A DNA stretch of 64,000 bases from an uncultured Clostridia bacterium (GCA_934162535.1 CAKPJC010000004.1:31151-95150), one strand, 5' to 3'. Shown: positions 27,106-37,261, counted from the first letter of the stretch. The notes: generated by a model from the letters alone, not told the origin. Numbers and translations are program-made.

Positions 27106-29343
27106 TTAAATTCTTTCATGAATTGTTCTATTTATAACATCTAACTGTTGTTCTCTTGTAAGTTTTGTGAAGTTTACAGCATATCCAGATACTCTTATTG
27201 TTAGTTGTGGATATTTTTCAGGATGCTCCATTGCATCTTCTAGTAATGCTCTATCAAATACATTTACATTTATGTGATGTCCTGTTTGTGCAAAATATCC
27301 ATCTAACATACTTACTAAATTATTTATTTTTGTTTCTTCATCTTGTCCCAATGTTGCTGGCGTAATTGCAAATGTGAATGATATTCCATCTTCTGAGTCT
27401 TCAAATGGTAATTTTGCAATTGAGTTCATTACTGCTAAAGCTCCATTTACATCTCTGCCATGTAATGGGTTTGCACCTGGTCCAAATGGGGCTCCTGCTC
27501 TTCTTCCATCTGGTGTATTTCCAGTTGCTTTTCCATATACAACATTTGATGTTATTGTTAATATTGATAATGTGTGTTTTGAGTTTCTATATGTTGGATG
27601 TTTTTTTAGTTTATTTAAAAATCTTCTTACAACCTCAACTGCTATTTGGTCAACTTTATCATCATTGTTTCCAAATTGAGGATATTCTCCTTCTACTTGA
27701 TAGTCCGTTGCTAATCCTGTTTCATCTCTGATTATCTTTACTTTTGCATATTTTATTGCAGAAAGCGAGTCTGCAACTACTGATAGTCCTGCAATTCCGC
27801 ATGCCATTGTCCTTAGTATGTCTTTGTCATGTAGAGCCATTTCTATTGCTTCATATGAGTATTTGTCATGCATATAATGGATTGCATTTAGTGCTTTTAT
27901 ATATATTTTTGCAACATAGTCCATCATTTGGTCAAATTTATAAATTACTTCATCATAGTTTAAATATTCTGATGTGATAGGCTCAAATCTTGGTGTAACC
28001 TGTTTTCCCGTTTTTTCATCTCTACCACCATTTATTGCATATAATAGTGTTTTTGCTAAATTTGCTCTTGCGCCGAAGAATTGCATTTGCTTTCCTATTT
28101 TCATTGGTGATACGCAACATGCTATTCCATAGTCATCTCCTAATGTTGCTCTCATAACATCATCATTTTCATATTGTATTGAAGATGTTTTTATTGATAG
28201 TTTTGCAGTATATTTTTTGAACCCTTCTGGTAGTCTTGTTGACCATAATACTGTTAAGTTTGGTTCTGGTGCTGGTCCTAAGTTTTCTAGTGTGTGTAAT
28301 ACTCTGAATGAGTTTTTTGTAACGAGTGTCCTTCCGTCTATTCCCATTCCTCCAATACTTTCTGTTACCCATACTGGATCTCCACTAAATAATTCATTAT
28401 ATTCTGGTGTTCTTAAAAATCTTACTAGTCTTAGCTTCATTACAAAGTGATCCATTAATTCTTGTGCTTGTTCTTCTGTTATTGTTCCGTTTTTTAAGTC
28501 TCTTTCAATATATATATCTAAAAATGTTGATGTTCTACCAATGCTCATTGCAGCACCATTTTGGTCTTTTACTGATGCTAAATATCCAAAGTATAACCAT
28601 TGAATTGCCTCTTTCGCATTTTCTGCTGGTCTTGATATGTCATATCCATATTTTTCTGCCATTGTTTTTAATTCATTAAGTGCTTTTATTTGTTCTGCAA
28701 TTTCTTCTCTTTCTCTAATTACTTTTTCTGAGAAGTCATCAACATCCAATATTTCTAGCTCCTCTTTTTTTTCTGCGATTAAGCTATCAACACCATATAG
28801 TGCAACTCTTCTATAGTCTCCTATAATTCTTCCTCTTCCATATCCGTCTGGAAGCCCTGTAATTAAGTGTGCACTTCTTGCAGCTCTTATATCTGGTGTA
28901 TATACATCAAATACTCCATCATTATGAGTTTTTCTTACTGTATGAAATATTTTATCTGTTTCTGGATCTACTTGTCTTCCATATGCTTCACATGATTTTT
29001 CTACAATTCTGATTCCTCCAAATGGCATTATTGCTCTTTTTAGTGGTGCATCTGTTTGTAATCCAACTATTTCTTCTAATTCTCTATCTATATATCCTGC
29101 TTCATGCGCTGATACTGTTGATACCGTTTTGGTGTCTATATCTAACACTCCTCCTCGTGAATCATGTTCTTTTTTATATAATTCTAAAACTTCATCCCAT
29201 AATTTTTTTGTTTTTTCTGTTGTTCCTGCCAAGAAATTCGAATCTCCTTCATATGGTGTATAATTTTTTTGTATGAAGTTCCTTACATTTATTTGTCTTT
29301 TCCATTCGCCTTTTTCAAAACCTTTCCATTGTTCAAATTCCAT
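27106..29343 (-). CDS. pflB: Formate C-acetyltransferase (pyruvate formate-lyase)
   Basis: 745 residues. The adjacent catalytic cysteines are in GIACCVSPM (about residue 410) and the glycyl-radical loop is RVSGYAVNF near the C-terminus. It converts pyruvate and CoA to acetyl-CoA and formate, marking fermentative anaerobic growth. The cognate activase is just downstream. Several CGG trinucleotides occur on this strand, but all span codon boundaries. Confidence 0.97.
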   Translation of the reverse strand: MEFEQWKGFEKGEWKRQINVRNFIQKNYTPYEGDSNFLAGTTEKTKKLWDEVLELYKKEHDSRGGVLDIDTKTVSTVSAHEAGYIDRELEEIVGLQTDAPLKRAIMPFGGIRIVEKSCEAYGRQVDPETDKIFHTVRKTHNDGVFDVYTPDIRAARSAHLITGLPDGYGRGRIIGDYRRVALYGVDSLIAEKKEELEILDVDDFSEKVIREREEIAEQIKALNELKTMAEKYGYDISRPAENAKEAIQWLYFGYLASVKDQNGAAMSIGRTSTFLDIYIERDLKNGTITEEQAQELMDHFVMKLRLVRFLRTPEYNELFSGDPVWVTESIGGMGIDGRTLVTKNSFRVLHTLENLGPAPEPNLTVLWSTRLPEGFKKYTAKLSIKTSSIQYENDDVMRATLGDDYGIACCVSPMKIGKQMQFFGARANLAKTLLYAINGGRDEKTGKQVTPRFEPITSEYLNYDEVIYKFDQMMDYVAKIYIKALNAIHYMHDKYSYEAIEMALHDKDILRTMACGIAGLSVVADSLSAIKYAKVKIIRDETGLATDYQVEGEYPQFGNNDDKVDQIAVEVVRRFLNKLKKHPTYRNSKHTLSILTITSNVVYGKATGNTPDGRRAGAPFGPGANPLHGRDVNGALAVMNSIAKLPFEDSEDGISFTFAITPATLGQDEETKINNLVSMLDGYFAQTGHHINVNVFDRALLEDAMEHPEKYPQLTIRVSGYAVNFTKLTREQQLDVINRTIHERI

Positions 29344-29490
29344 CTTAAATCACATTCCTTTCGTATTTTTCTTTATTATCTAGTGTTTACATTTTTTTAT
29401 TTTTTTAAACATTTGTATTATAACACAAAAAAAATTAATTTGTTAATTTTTTTTTATTTTTTCTACTGTTAATTTTTTCATTTTTTCTAC

Positions 29491-29519
29491 TTTACATAAT
29501 TTTGCCACTATGATATAAT
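29491..29519 (+). promoter_or_regulatory. Sigma-A promoter for the 29.5-kb gene
   Basis: TTTACA (-35), a 17-base spacer and TATAAT (-10) lie just upstream of the plus-strand gene that starts at 29557. Both spacing and -10 box are ideal. Confidence 0.75.
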
Positions 29520-29556
29520 TATAATGATTATAATGAAGAAAGGATTTGATTTTATA

Positions 29557-31623
29557 ATGGATAAAAAATCAAAAAAAGATGTAGTTTCATATACTAGCCC
29601 TCAAAAAAAATTTGTATCACAAAAAACTCCACTTGGATATGAGGAAAAATTGAAACTAATGTTAGAGTATATGAACGAAACGGGTAATCCTATCAAAAAT
29701 ACAACAATATATAAAGGATATAATCTTGGCTCTATGAAAGCTAATCTTAGAACCAGCTATTGGAAAGGAACTTTAAAATCAAGAATAGATTCAGATTTGT
29801 TACAGGCATTTTTAGATAATGGCATATTGTCTGATAAAAAGGAGAGAATAAGAACTTCAGGTCAAGAAAAATATGATTTCCTTATGTCTTTAATTGGAAA
29901 AGATGAAAAAGAATTATCTCAAGCAAAAATGGCTAATGGAGTATCCTATTCTGAAATATTAAAAAAATTACAATTTCAATATAACAGAGGAAAACTAGAC
30001 TTAGCTCCATCCCAAATTGAGGATTTAATGCAACATGGATTTCTATCACATTCTCCAAAGGAGATACAAGAGCAATTATCTAATGAATATGGCATTCCTC
30101 AACGCTATATGGAAAAAATATTACAAGATTTTGGTTCTGCTAAAAATTTTATAGACAAATATAAAAGAAATGAATGCGATTTTGATTTTGGTAAGACTTT
30201 TGTTGGCCCAAGAATAGTTACAGTATCATCAAGAGATTTGACTGAAAAGCAAAAGTTGGCCTATTATACATTATATCAAGATGCTATGACAGGGTGGTCA
30301 TGGTCATATGGATGGTTTTTTGATTCACGACATATAGATAATCCTCGTTCATATTTAGATATTGATGTATTAGATAACATTCTTTCTGAAAAACTTGATG
30401 ACATAACAAGAGAAGATTTTAGAAAATTATATGGACTTGATGGTGAAAAAGTAAGTGCAAAATCACTTGCTGAATCAAGAGGTATTTCCGGTAACTGGAT
30501 GAGGGAGAAGAAACAAAGAAATTCGAGTAAACTCCGTAACCTTGTAAAAAGAAGAGCATTAGTATCTGATCCTTATCCAAATGAACTTAATAGTGAATTA
30601 CAGGCTTTAAAAAAACAAAGATCTATTGTATCTGCAATTGAAACCATCTTCATAGCTCATAAAATATCACCTTATAGTACAATTAGTGATTTGGATATTT
30701 CAGATGAAGCATTTTCTGAAATTCTTGATAGTGCAATACCTGAATTTAAACATCTTTTTCCAGATCTAGCTCAACATTCTTTATTTGATATTTGTGAGCA
30801 TTCTGAAGAATTATATAAAATTGTAGAAGATTACATTTATGGGGATTGTGACTATAGAATAACTTGTTTAGAAGAAAAAAAAGAAAAAGGAAAACAATTT
30901 GATGCTGTATATTCAAAAGCAAGCGATTATTATTTTAACAGTGAAAATATTTTCGACCCTGATACAATAGTTCCTGCAATTAAGAGAGAAAAAGTTGAAA
31001 AAATGTCCAAAAATTCATCTCTTTATGATTACAATGATGGTAATATAACATCTTTACAACTTCCAATTTACTCTCTAATGTGTCTGCATAATTCTGGAAT
31101 ACGAAAATTAAATGATATTTATTCCCATGGTACTAAAAAGGAAGATGTCGTACATTTCTTAGAAAGTATTAATGGATTAACTGAAACAGATATAAATACT
31201 ATTGTTAATAAGCTTCCATTGAGTTTAACAGAAGAAAAAACTGATTTCTCAATTTTGTCTTTTGGTATCAGCACTAGAGGTATTAATATCTTAATTAAAA
31301 ATAACATTATGTCCCTTGATGATTTATTTGCTTTTAATAATGGTAAAGATTTGTACAAAACTTTAGTAAAGACTTTAAAATTGGACAGAGATGCTAGAGT
31401 AATAGAATCATTTTTAATACACCATAATATTTTGGACCCATCTGGTGATATTATTGCTATCAATGGTAGTTCTACTAATTCGGCTGATATTCAAGAAACT
31501 GAGCAAGAAAGAAAAGCAAAGCTTATACAACTTATACAAAAAAATCAAAAATTGCTAAGGGAACTTGAACAACAAATTACTGAAAACGAAAAAAATAAAG
31601 ACCATTCTGATGATGGTAGATAA
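29557..31623 (+). CDS. Large protein of unknown function with helix-turn-helix-like segments
   Basis: 688 residues from ATG 29557 (AAAGGA upstream). It is one of few plus-strand genes in the chromosomal part and has its own promoter and terminator. I do not recognise the family. The N-terminus looks like short helical repeats (YEEKLKLMLEYMNETGNPI, YKGYNLGSMKANLR) similar in feel to helicase-associated DNA-binding repeats. The middle has a sigma/HTH-like segment (SAKSLAESRGISGNWMREKK). The C-terminal 200 residues hold two helix-hairpin-helix-like stretches of the RNA-polymerase-alpha-CTD type (LHNSGIRKLNDIYS and FGISTRGINILIKNNIMSLDDL), then a coiled coil. A nucleic-acid-binding or regulatory role is a guess. 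Confidence 0.6.
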   Translation: MDKKSKKDVVSYTSPQKKFVSQKTPLGYEEKLKLMLEYMNETGNPIKNTTIYKGYNLGSMKANLRTSYWKGTLKSRIDSDLLQAFLDNGILSDKKERIRTSGQEKYDFLMSLIGKDEKELSQAKMANGVSYSEILKKLQFQYNRGKLDLAPSQIEDLMQHGFLSHSPKEIQEQLSNEYGIPQRYMEKILQDFGSAKNFIDKYKRNECDFDFGKTFVGPRIVTVSSRDLTEKQKLAYYTLYQDAMTGWSWSYGWFFDSRHIDNPRSYLDIDVLDNILSEKLDDITREDFRKLYGLDGEKVSAKSLAESRGISGNWMREKKQRNSSKLRNLVKRRALVSDPYPNELNSELQALKKQRSIVSAIETIFIAHKISPYSTISDLDISDEAFSEILDSAIPEFKHLFPDLAQHSLFDICEHSEELYKIVEDYIYGDCDYRITCLEEKKEKGKQFDAVYSKASDYYFNSENIFDPDTIVPAIKREKVEKMSKNSSLYDYNDGNITSLQLPIYSLMCLHNSGIRKLNDIYSHGTKKEDVVHFLESINGLTETDINTIVNKLPLSLTEEKTDFSILSFGISTRGINILIKNNIMSLDDLFAFNNGKDLYKTLVKTLKLDRDARVIESFLIHHNILDPSGDIIAINGSSTNSADIQETEQERKAKLIQLIQKNQKLLRELEQQITENEKNKDHSDDGR

Positions 31624-31639
31624 TTATATAGAACACATT

Positions 31640-31669
31640 CCCCCAGCAAGAATTACTTGCTGGGGGTTT
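31640..31669. terminator. Strong bidirectional terminator
   Basis: CCCCCAGCAAG pairs perfectly with CTTGCTGGGGG around AATTA, followed by TTT. It separates the convergent plus-strand gene ending at 31623 and the minus-strand gene ending at 31675. Confidence 0.9.
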
Positions 31670-31674
31670 GAGTA

Positions 31675-32685
31675 TTATGCTTTCAGTGCTCTTCTGCAAA
31701 GGTACAGAGAGAGCATCTCGTACGGGTCAGTGAATCGCAGAGATCCAATCTTGTAGAGTACCAGCTCTTTTTTACCAGTACTCACTTCAATTTCGATTGC
31801 TCTATCCTCACAGCGATACTTTTCAGTATCATTGTTTCTCAGATACTTCATTGCGTCTGAGAGTGGCTTAAGGTTCAGCTTAGAGGTGAATGAATCATAC
31901 ACTAACTTTTCAGTTACCGTCCATTCTCCTTTCGAGAAGAGGTTCTCCTTGAACTTGCGAATTCTCGCAAAAGTCTCCAAGTCGGCTGTCTGAAAGTATA
32001 CGTTCTGCCTACCAATTGGTAAGCCAACATGTTGCTTCATGGAAATGACATCCGAGATGTCAAACATCTCCACAACCTCTTTTAAGAGAATCATGTTGAT
32101 ATTTTTTTCTTCCATCAAGCTGATGGAGCTTTCCCATGTTGCCTGAAGGAGCGTGTACATGTCATAGTTTCCAACGTCTTCTTCGTTCCAGCCTACAGAT
32201 TTTGCCTCTTCTTCATACAACATATGTGGTCCACCCACAATGAATATGAAGAAAATCAGGAGGTACTTAATTGCCTCCATGTCAGTCATGTTGACTGGCT
32301 TTTCCATTTTGGTCACAATATTTGCAACCAAGTCCTGGAAGCACCTGTCATAGACGTAGAGCATGTCTACCTTAACCAGACTCCGCATCGCATCATAGGT
32401 CCGAATTGCCTGATTTCTCAGCGCAATGTCTCGTTCGTTGTTGTGTCCATTCCGAAGGCTCTTGGATTTTGCAATAGTGCCTTCAACAAGACCGTACATC
32501 TTCTCCAATGTTTCCCTTTCCTTTTTGGGCAACATGTAGATTGCCTTTTCGAGAAGGTAGATATCCTCTACCTTTATTTGCACCAGAGACTTGTCCTCTC
32601 CAATGGGGCGACGAATCTCATTCAGATCCTTGGCCAACTCTCTAAGCATTAGAGTGCTGTACTTTCTTTCCCGTTTCTTACTCAT
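31675..32685 (-). CDS. Protein of unknown function, GC-richer and CGG-using
   Basis: 336 residues from ATG 32685 (GGAAG 7 bases upstream; an ATG at 32703 precedes that site). No family recognised. It is mostly helical, with LRELAKDLNEIRRPIGED near the start and a hydrophobic patch (YLLIFFIFIVGGP, about 150-163), and no clear signal peptide. Codon use differs strongly from its neighbours (CTC, GTC, TCC, CGA, AAG). Four in-frame CGG codons encode Arg at residues 5, 78, 95 and 101. A +1 shift at the first would end at TAA seven codons later. It shares this signature with the genes at 15890 and 19598. Confidence 0.6.
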   Translation of the reverse strand: MSKKRERKYSTLMLRELAKDLNEIRRPIGEDKSLVQIKVEDIYLLEKAIYMLPKKERETLEKMYGLVEGTIAKSKSLRNGHNNERDIALRNQAIRTYDAMRSLVKVDMLYVYDRCFQDLVANIVTKMEKPVNMTDMEAIKYLLIFFIFIVGGPHMLYEEEAKSVGWNEEDVGNYDMYTLLQATWESSISLMEEKNINMILLKEVVEMFDISDVISMKQHVGLPIGRQNVYFQTADLETFARIRKFKENLFSKGEWTVTEKLVYDSFTSKLNLKPLSDAMKYLRNNDTEKYRCEDRAIEIEVSTGKKELVLYKIGSLRFTDPYEMLSLYLCRRALKA

Positions 32686-32754
32686 AATGTTTCTTCCTTT
32701 CAAATTTATTTTAGGAATTGCTAATTGCCATGTGATTTATATCTTTAAACCACA

Positions 32755-32790
32755 ATAGCAAGATGCGACTATTTGTCGCCATCTTGCTAT
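32755..32790 (-). terminator. Terminator hairpin after tex
   Basis: ATAGCAAGATG-CGAC pairs with GTCG-CATCTTGCTAT with one bulge, between the tex stop and the next gene. Confidence 0.75.
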
Positions 32791-32846
32791 ATTATACCAC
32801 AACTTTACATAATTTAAAAGTTTTTTTTAAAATTTATGTAAAATTT

Positions 32847-35000
32847 TTACTGTATTTTCATTGATAAGCCTACTTTTTTACGTTCAGAATCTATTTTTAT
32901 TACTTTTACTTTTACAATGTCTCCAACTGATAATATGTCTGATGGGGATTTTATATATGAATCACTCATTTCTGATATATGTACAAGTCCATCATATTTT
33001 ACTCCAATATCCACAAATGCCCCGAAATCTATAACATTACGCACTGTTCCTGTGAGTATCATTCCCTCTGTCAAGTCTTCAAATTTTAGTACATCGTTTC
33101 GCAAAATTGGTTTTGGCATATCATCTCTAGGGTCACGTCCTGGTTTTGACAATTCTGAAATTATGTCAGTAAGTGTCATCTCTCCTATTTCAAGTTCTTT
33201 TGATAATGTTGAAATATCAAGTGTTTTTAGTTTTTCTATAATTATTTTTAATTTTTCTTTATCTTTTAAGTCTGATTTGCTAAATCCTATTTTTGATAAT
33301 AGCTTTTCTGTTTGTTCATAACTCTCTGGGTGAACTGCTGTATTTTCTAGTGGATTTGTTCCATCTGGAATCCTTATAAACCCAGCACATTGCTCATATG
33401 CAACTTTTCCTAGTTTTGGAACTTTTAGTAGCTCTTTTCTTTCTTTTAGTTTTCCATTTTCATCTCTATATTTTACAATGTTTTTAGCAATTGTATTGTT
33501 TATTCCTGATACATAAGATAGCAATGATGGAGTTGCTGTGTTTACATCAACACCAACTTTATTAACGCTATCTTCTACCACTCCTGTTAAACTTTCAGAT
33601 AGTTTCTTTTGATTTACATCATGTTGATATTGTCCAACACCTATTGCTTTAGGGTCAATTTTCACAAGTTCAGCTAATGGATCTTGTAATCTACGAGCAA
33701 TTGAAATTGCTCCTCTTATTGATACATTTATATCTGGATATTCTTCTGTTGCAAGTTTTGATGCAGAATATACTGATGCTCCTGCTTCACTGACTATAAC
33801 ATAACAAATATCATGATTTACTTTTTTTATCATATCAGATACAAATTTTTCTGATTCACGCGATGCTGTTCCATTTCCTATTGCTATCATGTCTACATGG
33901 TCTTTTTGTATTAGGTCTAATAGTATCTTTTTTGCACCTTCTTCATCATTTTGTGGTGCTGTTGGATATACTGTTGCCGTGTCTAAAACTTTACCCGTTT
34001 CATCTATTACGGCGATTTTACATCCTGTTCTATATGCTGGGTCAAACCCCATTACTGTTTTTCCTTTTATCGGTGCTCCAAGTAATAGCTGTTTTGCATT
34101 TTGTCCAAAAACTTTTATCGCTTTTTCTTCTGCTTTTTCTGTTAAATCTGAGCGTATTTCTCTATCTACAGATGGTTCTATTAGTCTTTTAAATGCATCT
34201 AATATTGTTGTTTTTAACATTTCTGTAAATTGTGTTTTTTCCTTTATTATATCTCTTTCCATATAATATATTAGCTTGTCTTCTGGTTTTGTAATTGATA
34301 CTTTTAAAAAGCCTTCACTTTCTCCTCTATTTATAGCCAATATTCTATGACTTGGAAGTTTGCATACTAATTCTGCAAAGTCATAATACATTTCATAATT
34401 TGATTTTTCATCTGGCTTTGATGCTTTTGTTGTGATAAGCCCTTCTCTATAGCATACTTTTTTTATGTATTTTCTGTATTGTGCATTGTCTGATATATTT
34501 TCAGCAATTATGTCTAATGCTCCTTGAATAGCTTCTTCAACATTTAGAACACCTTTTTCTTCATTTATAAATTCTAACGCAATTTCATTTATGTCTTTTT
34601 TCTCTTTTTGTTCAAATATTATGTTTGCAAGAGGTTCTAATCCTTTTGCTTTTGCTACTGTTGCTCTCGTTTTTTTCTTTTGTTTATATGGTCTATATAA
34701 ATCTTCAACTTCTGCAAGTGTCTCTGCTGATGCTATTGCAATTGTTAGTTCATCTGTTAGCTTTCCTTGCTCTTCTATTGATTTTATTACTTCGCCTTTT
34801 CGTGTCTCAAGATTTCTAAGATATACTAATCTTTCTCCTAGTGTTCTTAATATCTCATCACTTAGTCCTCCTGTGACTTCTTTTCTATATCGTGCAATAA
34901 ATGGAATTGTATTTCCCTCATCAATTAATTTTACTGCATTTTCAACCTGTGTGTTTTTTACATTAAGTTCATTTGCTATTGTGTTTATTATCTTATCCAT
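32847..35000 (-). CDS. tex: Tex-family RNA-binding transcription/RNA accessory protein
   Basis: 717 residues. N-terminal HTH and helical region (FIARYRKEVTGGLSDEILR), YqgF/RNase-H-like domain (FDPAYRTGCKIAVID), helix-hairpin-helix pair (VNTATPSLLSYVSGI), and a C-terminal S1 RNA-binding domain (LTGTVRNVIDFGAFVDIGVKYDGLVH). Tex proteins bind nucleic acid and influence transcription and toxin expression in other bacteria. The gene is 22 bp downstream of the HD-GYP regulator, so probably cotranscribed with it. Confidence 0.94.
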   Translation of the reverse strand: MDKIINTIANELNVKNTQVENAVKLIDEGNTIPFIARYRKEVTGGLSDEILRTLGERLVYLRNLETRKGEVIKSIEEQGKLTDELTIAIASAETLAEVEDLYRPYKQKKKTRATVAKAKGLEPLANIIFEQKEKKDINEIALEFINEEKGVLNVEEAIQGALDIIAENISDNAQYRKYIKKVCYREGLITTKASKPDEKSNYEMYYDFAELVCKLPSHRILAINRGESEGFLKVSITKPEDKLIYYMERDIIKEKTQFTEMLKTTILDAFKRLIEPSVDREIRSDLTEKAEEKAIKVFGQNAKQLLLGAPIKGKTVMGFDPAYRTGCKIAVIDETGKVLDTATVYPTAPQNDEEGAKKILLDLIQKDHVDMIAIGNGTASRESEKFVSDMIKKVNHDICYVIVSEAGASVYSASKLATEEYPDINVSIRGAISIARRLQDPLAELVKIDPKAIGVGQYQHDVNQKKLSESLTGVVEDSVNKVGVDVNTATPSLLSYVSGINNTIAKNIVKYRDENGKLKERKELLKVPKLGKVAYEQCAGFIRIPDGTNPLENTAVHPESYEQTEKLLSKIGFSKSDLKDKEKLKIIIEKLKTLDISTLSKELEIGEMTLTDIISELSKPGRDPRDDMPKPILRNDVLKFEDLTEGMILTGTVRNVIDFGAFVDIGVKYDGLVHISEMSDSYIKSPSDILSVGDIVKVKVIKIDSERKKVGLSMKIQ

Positions 35001-35021
35001 TTTTTCCCTTTCATGTTGATT

Positions 35022-36092
35022 TTATCTTATATATTTATCTTGTATTTCTACTATTTTTTCATATTCATTATTTAATATGTCAAGAAATACCTCTGCAATT
35101 TGTGGATCAAATTGTGTCCCTTCACATCTTTTTATTTCGTCTTTTACAAACTGCAAGTCTAATGCATCTCTATAACTTCTTTTACTTGTCATTGCATCAA
35201 ATGTATCTGCAACTGCTGCTATTCTCGCTAAGTATGGTATGTCTTCGCCTTTTAAACCTGATGGGTACCCTCTACCATCATATCTTTCATGATGATGCTT
35301 TACAATAGGTAATATGTCTTTGAATAGTTTCGCCGAACCTAAAATATGCACACCTATTGACGGATGGTTTTTTATTTCGGAGTATTCTTCATCAGTTAGT
35401 TTCGCTTGTTTTTGTAATATGCTGTCTGGAATACCTATTTTCCCTATATCATGGAATAATCCACCTATTCTTAATAATTTTATTTGATCCTCAGGTAACC
35501 CAAGTTTTTGTCCAATTAGTACCGAAAATTCTGACACTCTATCAGAATGACCTCTTGTATATGGATCTTTTGCTTCAACAGTATATCTTAGTGTTTCTAT
35601 ACTGTCTAAATATGCTTGTTCCAATTTTTCATTAGTCATTTCTAATTCTTCGTTTATTCTTTTTATTTCATTCATCTGTTTTATTGATTTTATTCCAGAT
35701 TCAATAAGAAGTAATAATTGGTCAAATTTATCACTTTTCTCGCAATATCCCTGTATATCAAGTCTTTTTATTGTTTCTAATGGTGGGGCTAAATCTTTAT
35801 GACCTGTTAATAATAATATATACAGTTCTTTATTGAATTTTCTTATTTCTTCTACTACTTCATCACCATGTAATGGTGTCATCATGAAGTCCAATAACAT
35901 TAAGTCAAAATGTTCAGTTTTGACTCTTTCTATGGCCTCAACAGGATCTGTTATTCCAACAAAATCATAATTGGTTTTCTTTAGAAAAACCTCCAGTGAG
36001 TCTATTATACCAGCTTCGTCATCTACTGCTATTATTTTAAATTTTTCTCCTTTTGTTTCGTTTAGTTGATTCTGAAGTGCCTTTCTCATCAT
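35022..36092 (-). CDS. Response regulator with HD-GYP output domain
   Basis: About 356 residues from ATG 36092, with GGGGTGG upstream. An N-terminal receiver domain has acids VDDEAG and phospho-acceptor Asp in LLDFMMTP. A coiled linker leads to an HD-GYP domain (HDIGKIGIPDSIL, HHERYDGRGYPSGL), the metal-dependent phosphodiesterase family that degrades cyclic di-GMP. The likely partner is the orphan histidine kinase at 37315-39132, two genes away. It is upstream of tex in the same direction. Confidence 0.88.
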   Translation of the reverse strand: MMRKALQNQLNETKGEKFKIIAVDDEAGIIDSLEVFLKKTNYDFVGITDPVEAIERVKTEHFDLMLLDFMMTPLHGDEVVEEIRKFNKELYILLLTGHKDLAPPLETIKRLDIQGYCEKSDKFDQLLLLIESGIKSIKQMNEIKRINEELEMTNEKLEQAYLDSIETLRYTVEAKDPYTRGHSDRVSEFSVLIGQKLGLPEDQIKLLRIGGLFHDIGKIGIPDSILQKQAKLTDEEYSEIKNHPSIGVHILGSAKLFKDILPIVKHHHERYDGRGYPSGLKGEDIPYLARIAAVADTFDAMTSKRSYRDALDLQFVKDEIKRCEGTQFDPQIAEVFLDILNNEYEKIVEIQDKYIR

Positions 36093-36302
36093 ACCACCCC
36101 TATTCTTGCATGTTTTTATTATATTAATTAATTGATTAAAAATCAAGTTTTTTGCCAATTTTTTTTATATTACACAATTATTACATATATATTTCTTTTT
36201 TATGACATTTTATCATTTTATTTGATTTTTGTAATCCATCTTGATATACTAAAATTGAATTATTTTATGCTATTTTGTATTTATATGAGGAAGGATGTTA
36301 AT

Positions 36303-36557
36303 ATGTTTAATTTAGTTTTTGGCAAACTCGATTATTTTGAAAATAATTTAGATAAATTTAATACTTTAGAAAGCCCTAATGTTAGTCCTAATTCACTTAT
36401 TGAATATAAGGAAATTGATGAGCCTTGTGTTTCTTTGACTATTATTGGTGAAAACAAACTTACTGATGCAGAAGTTTTTATAAGACGTGGTGCTAAGTTT
36501 TCTTTTAAGGCTTTTTTCTCGACTTTAGTTCTGACTTTTGTTAATTTATTTATTTAA
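36303..36557 (+). CDS. Small protein of unknown function
   Basis: 84 residues with AGGAAGGA before ATG 36303, on the plus strand between two minus-strand genes. No family recognised. It is acidic in the middle (LIEYKEIDEP) with a hydrophobic C-terminus (FFSTLVLTFVNLFI) that could be a membrane anchor. A hairpin follows at 36557-36591. Confidence 0.5.
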   Translation: MFNLVFGKLDYFENNLDKFNTLESPNVSPNSLIEYKEIDEPCVSLTIIGENKLTDAEVFIRRGAKFSFKAFFSTLVLTFVNLFI

Positions 36558-36591
36558 AAAGGCAATTACTTTGTTATTGTAATTACCTTTT
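36557..36591. terminator. Bidirectional terminator
   Basis: AAAAGG(C)AATTAC pairs with GTAATTACCTTTT. It lies between the convergent small gene and cmk. Confidence 0.75.
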
Positions 36592-36595
36592 ATTT

Positions 36596-37261
36596 TTACA
36601 TTTTTGCTTTTATTTCTTTTTTTACTTTTTCAACAACTTCATCAATATTCATGTTTGATGTATCTATTAAAATCGCATCATCTGCTTTTTTTAATGCTCC
36701 ATATTTTTTGTTTTTATCATTTGTGTCTCTTGTTATTATGTTTTCCAAAACCTCCTGATATGTTGTTTTCATTCCTTTTTCTACACATTCGTTATATCTT
36801 CTCTTAGCTCTTACTTCTTCATTTGCATCAAGATATATTTTTAAGTTTGCATTTGGAAATACCACTGTTCCTATGTCTCTTCCCTCAGCTATTACATTTT
36901 TTCCTTTTGCCATTTCTCTTTGTATTTCTACTAGTTTTTCTCTAACGGGAATAATTGCTGATATTTGAGATACCATTTTTGATACTGGCATTTCTCTAAT
37001 CTTTTTGCTTACATCTTCTCCATTTAGATAAATTACATCTTTTCCATCTTGCTTTTCTATTTTTATTTGCATATTGTTTAGTAATTCTATTATTTCTTTT
37101 TCATTTTCTGCTTTTAGTCCATGTCTTATTGTCTCAAGAGCAACACACCTATATGTTGCTCCTGTGTCTAAATTTATTAGTCCCATTTCTTTTTCTATTT
37201 TTTTTGTTATTGTTCCTTTACCACTACCAGCTGGTCCATCTACTGCTACTATAAAACTCAT
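36596..37261 (-). CDS. cmk: Cytidylate kinase
   Basis: 221 residues. P-loop GPAGSGKGTITK at the N-terminus, DTGATYRC, and AEGRDIGTVVFP. It phosphorylates CMP and dCMP. In many Clostridia cmk neighbours ispH/rpsA; here it stands between a regulator and a kinase gene. Confidence 0.95.
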   Translation of the reverse strand: MSFIVAVDGPAGSGKGTITKKIEKEMGLINLDTGATYRCVALETIRHGLKAENEKEIIELLNNMQIKIEKQDGKDVIYLNGEDVSKKIREMPVSKMVSQISAIIPVREKLVEIQREMAKGKNVIAEGRDIGTVVFPNANLKIYLDANEEVRAKRRYNECVEKGMKTTYQEVLENIITRDTNDKNKKYGALKKADDAILIDTSNMNIDEVVEKVKKEIKAKM

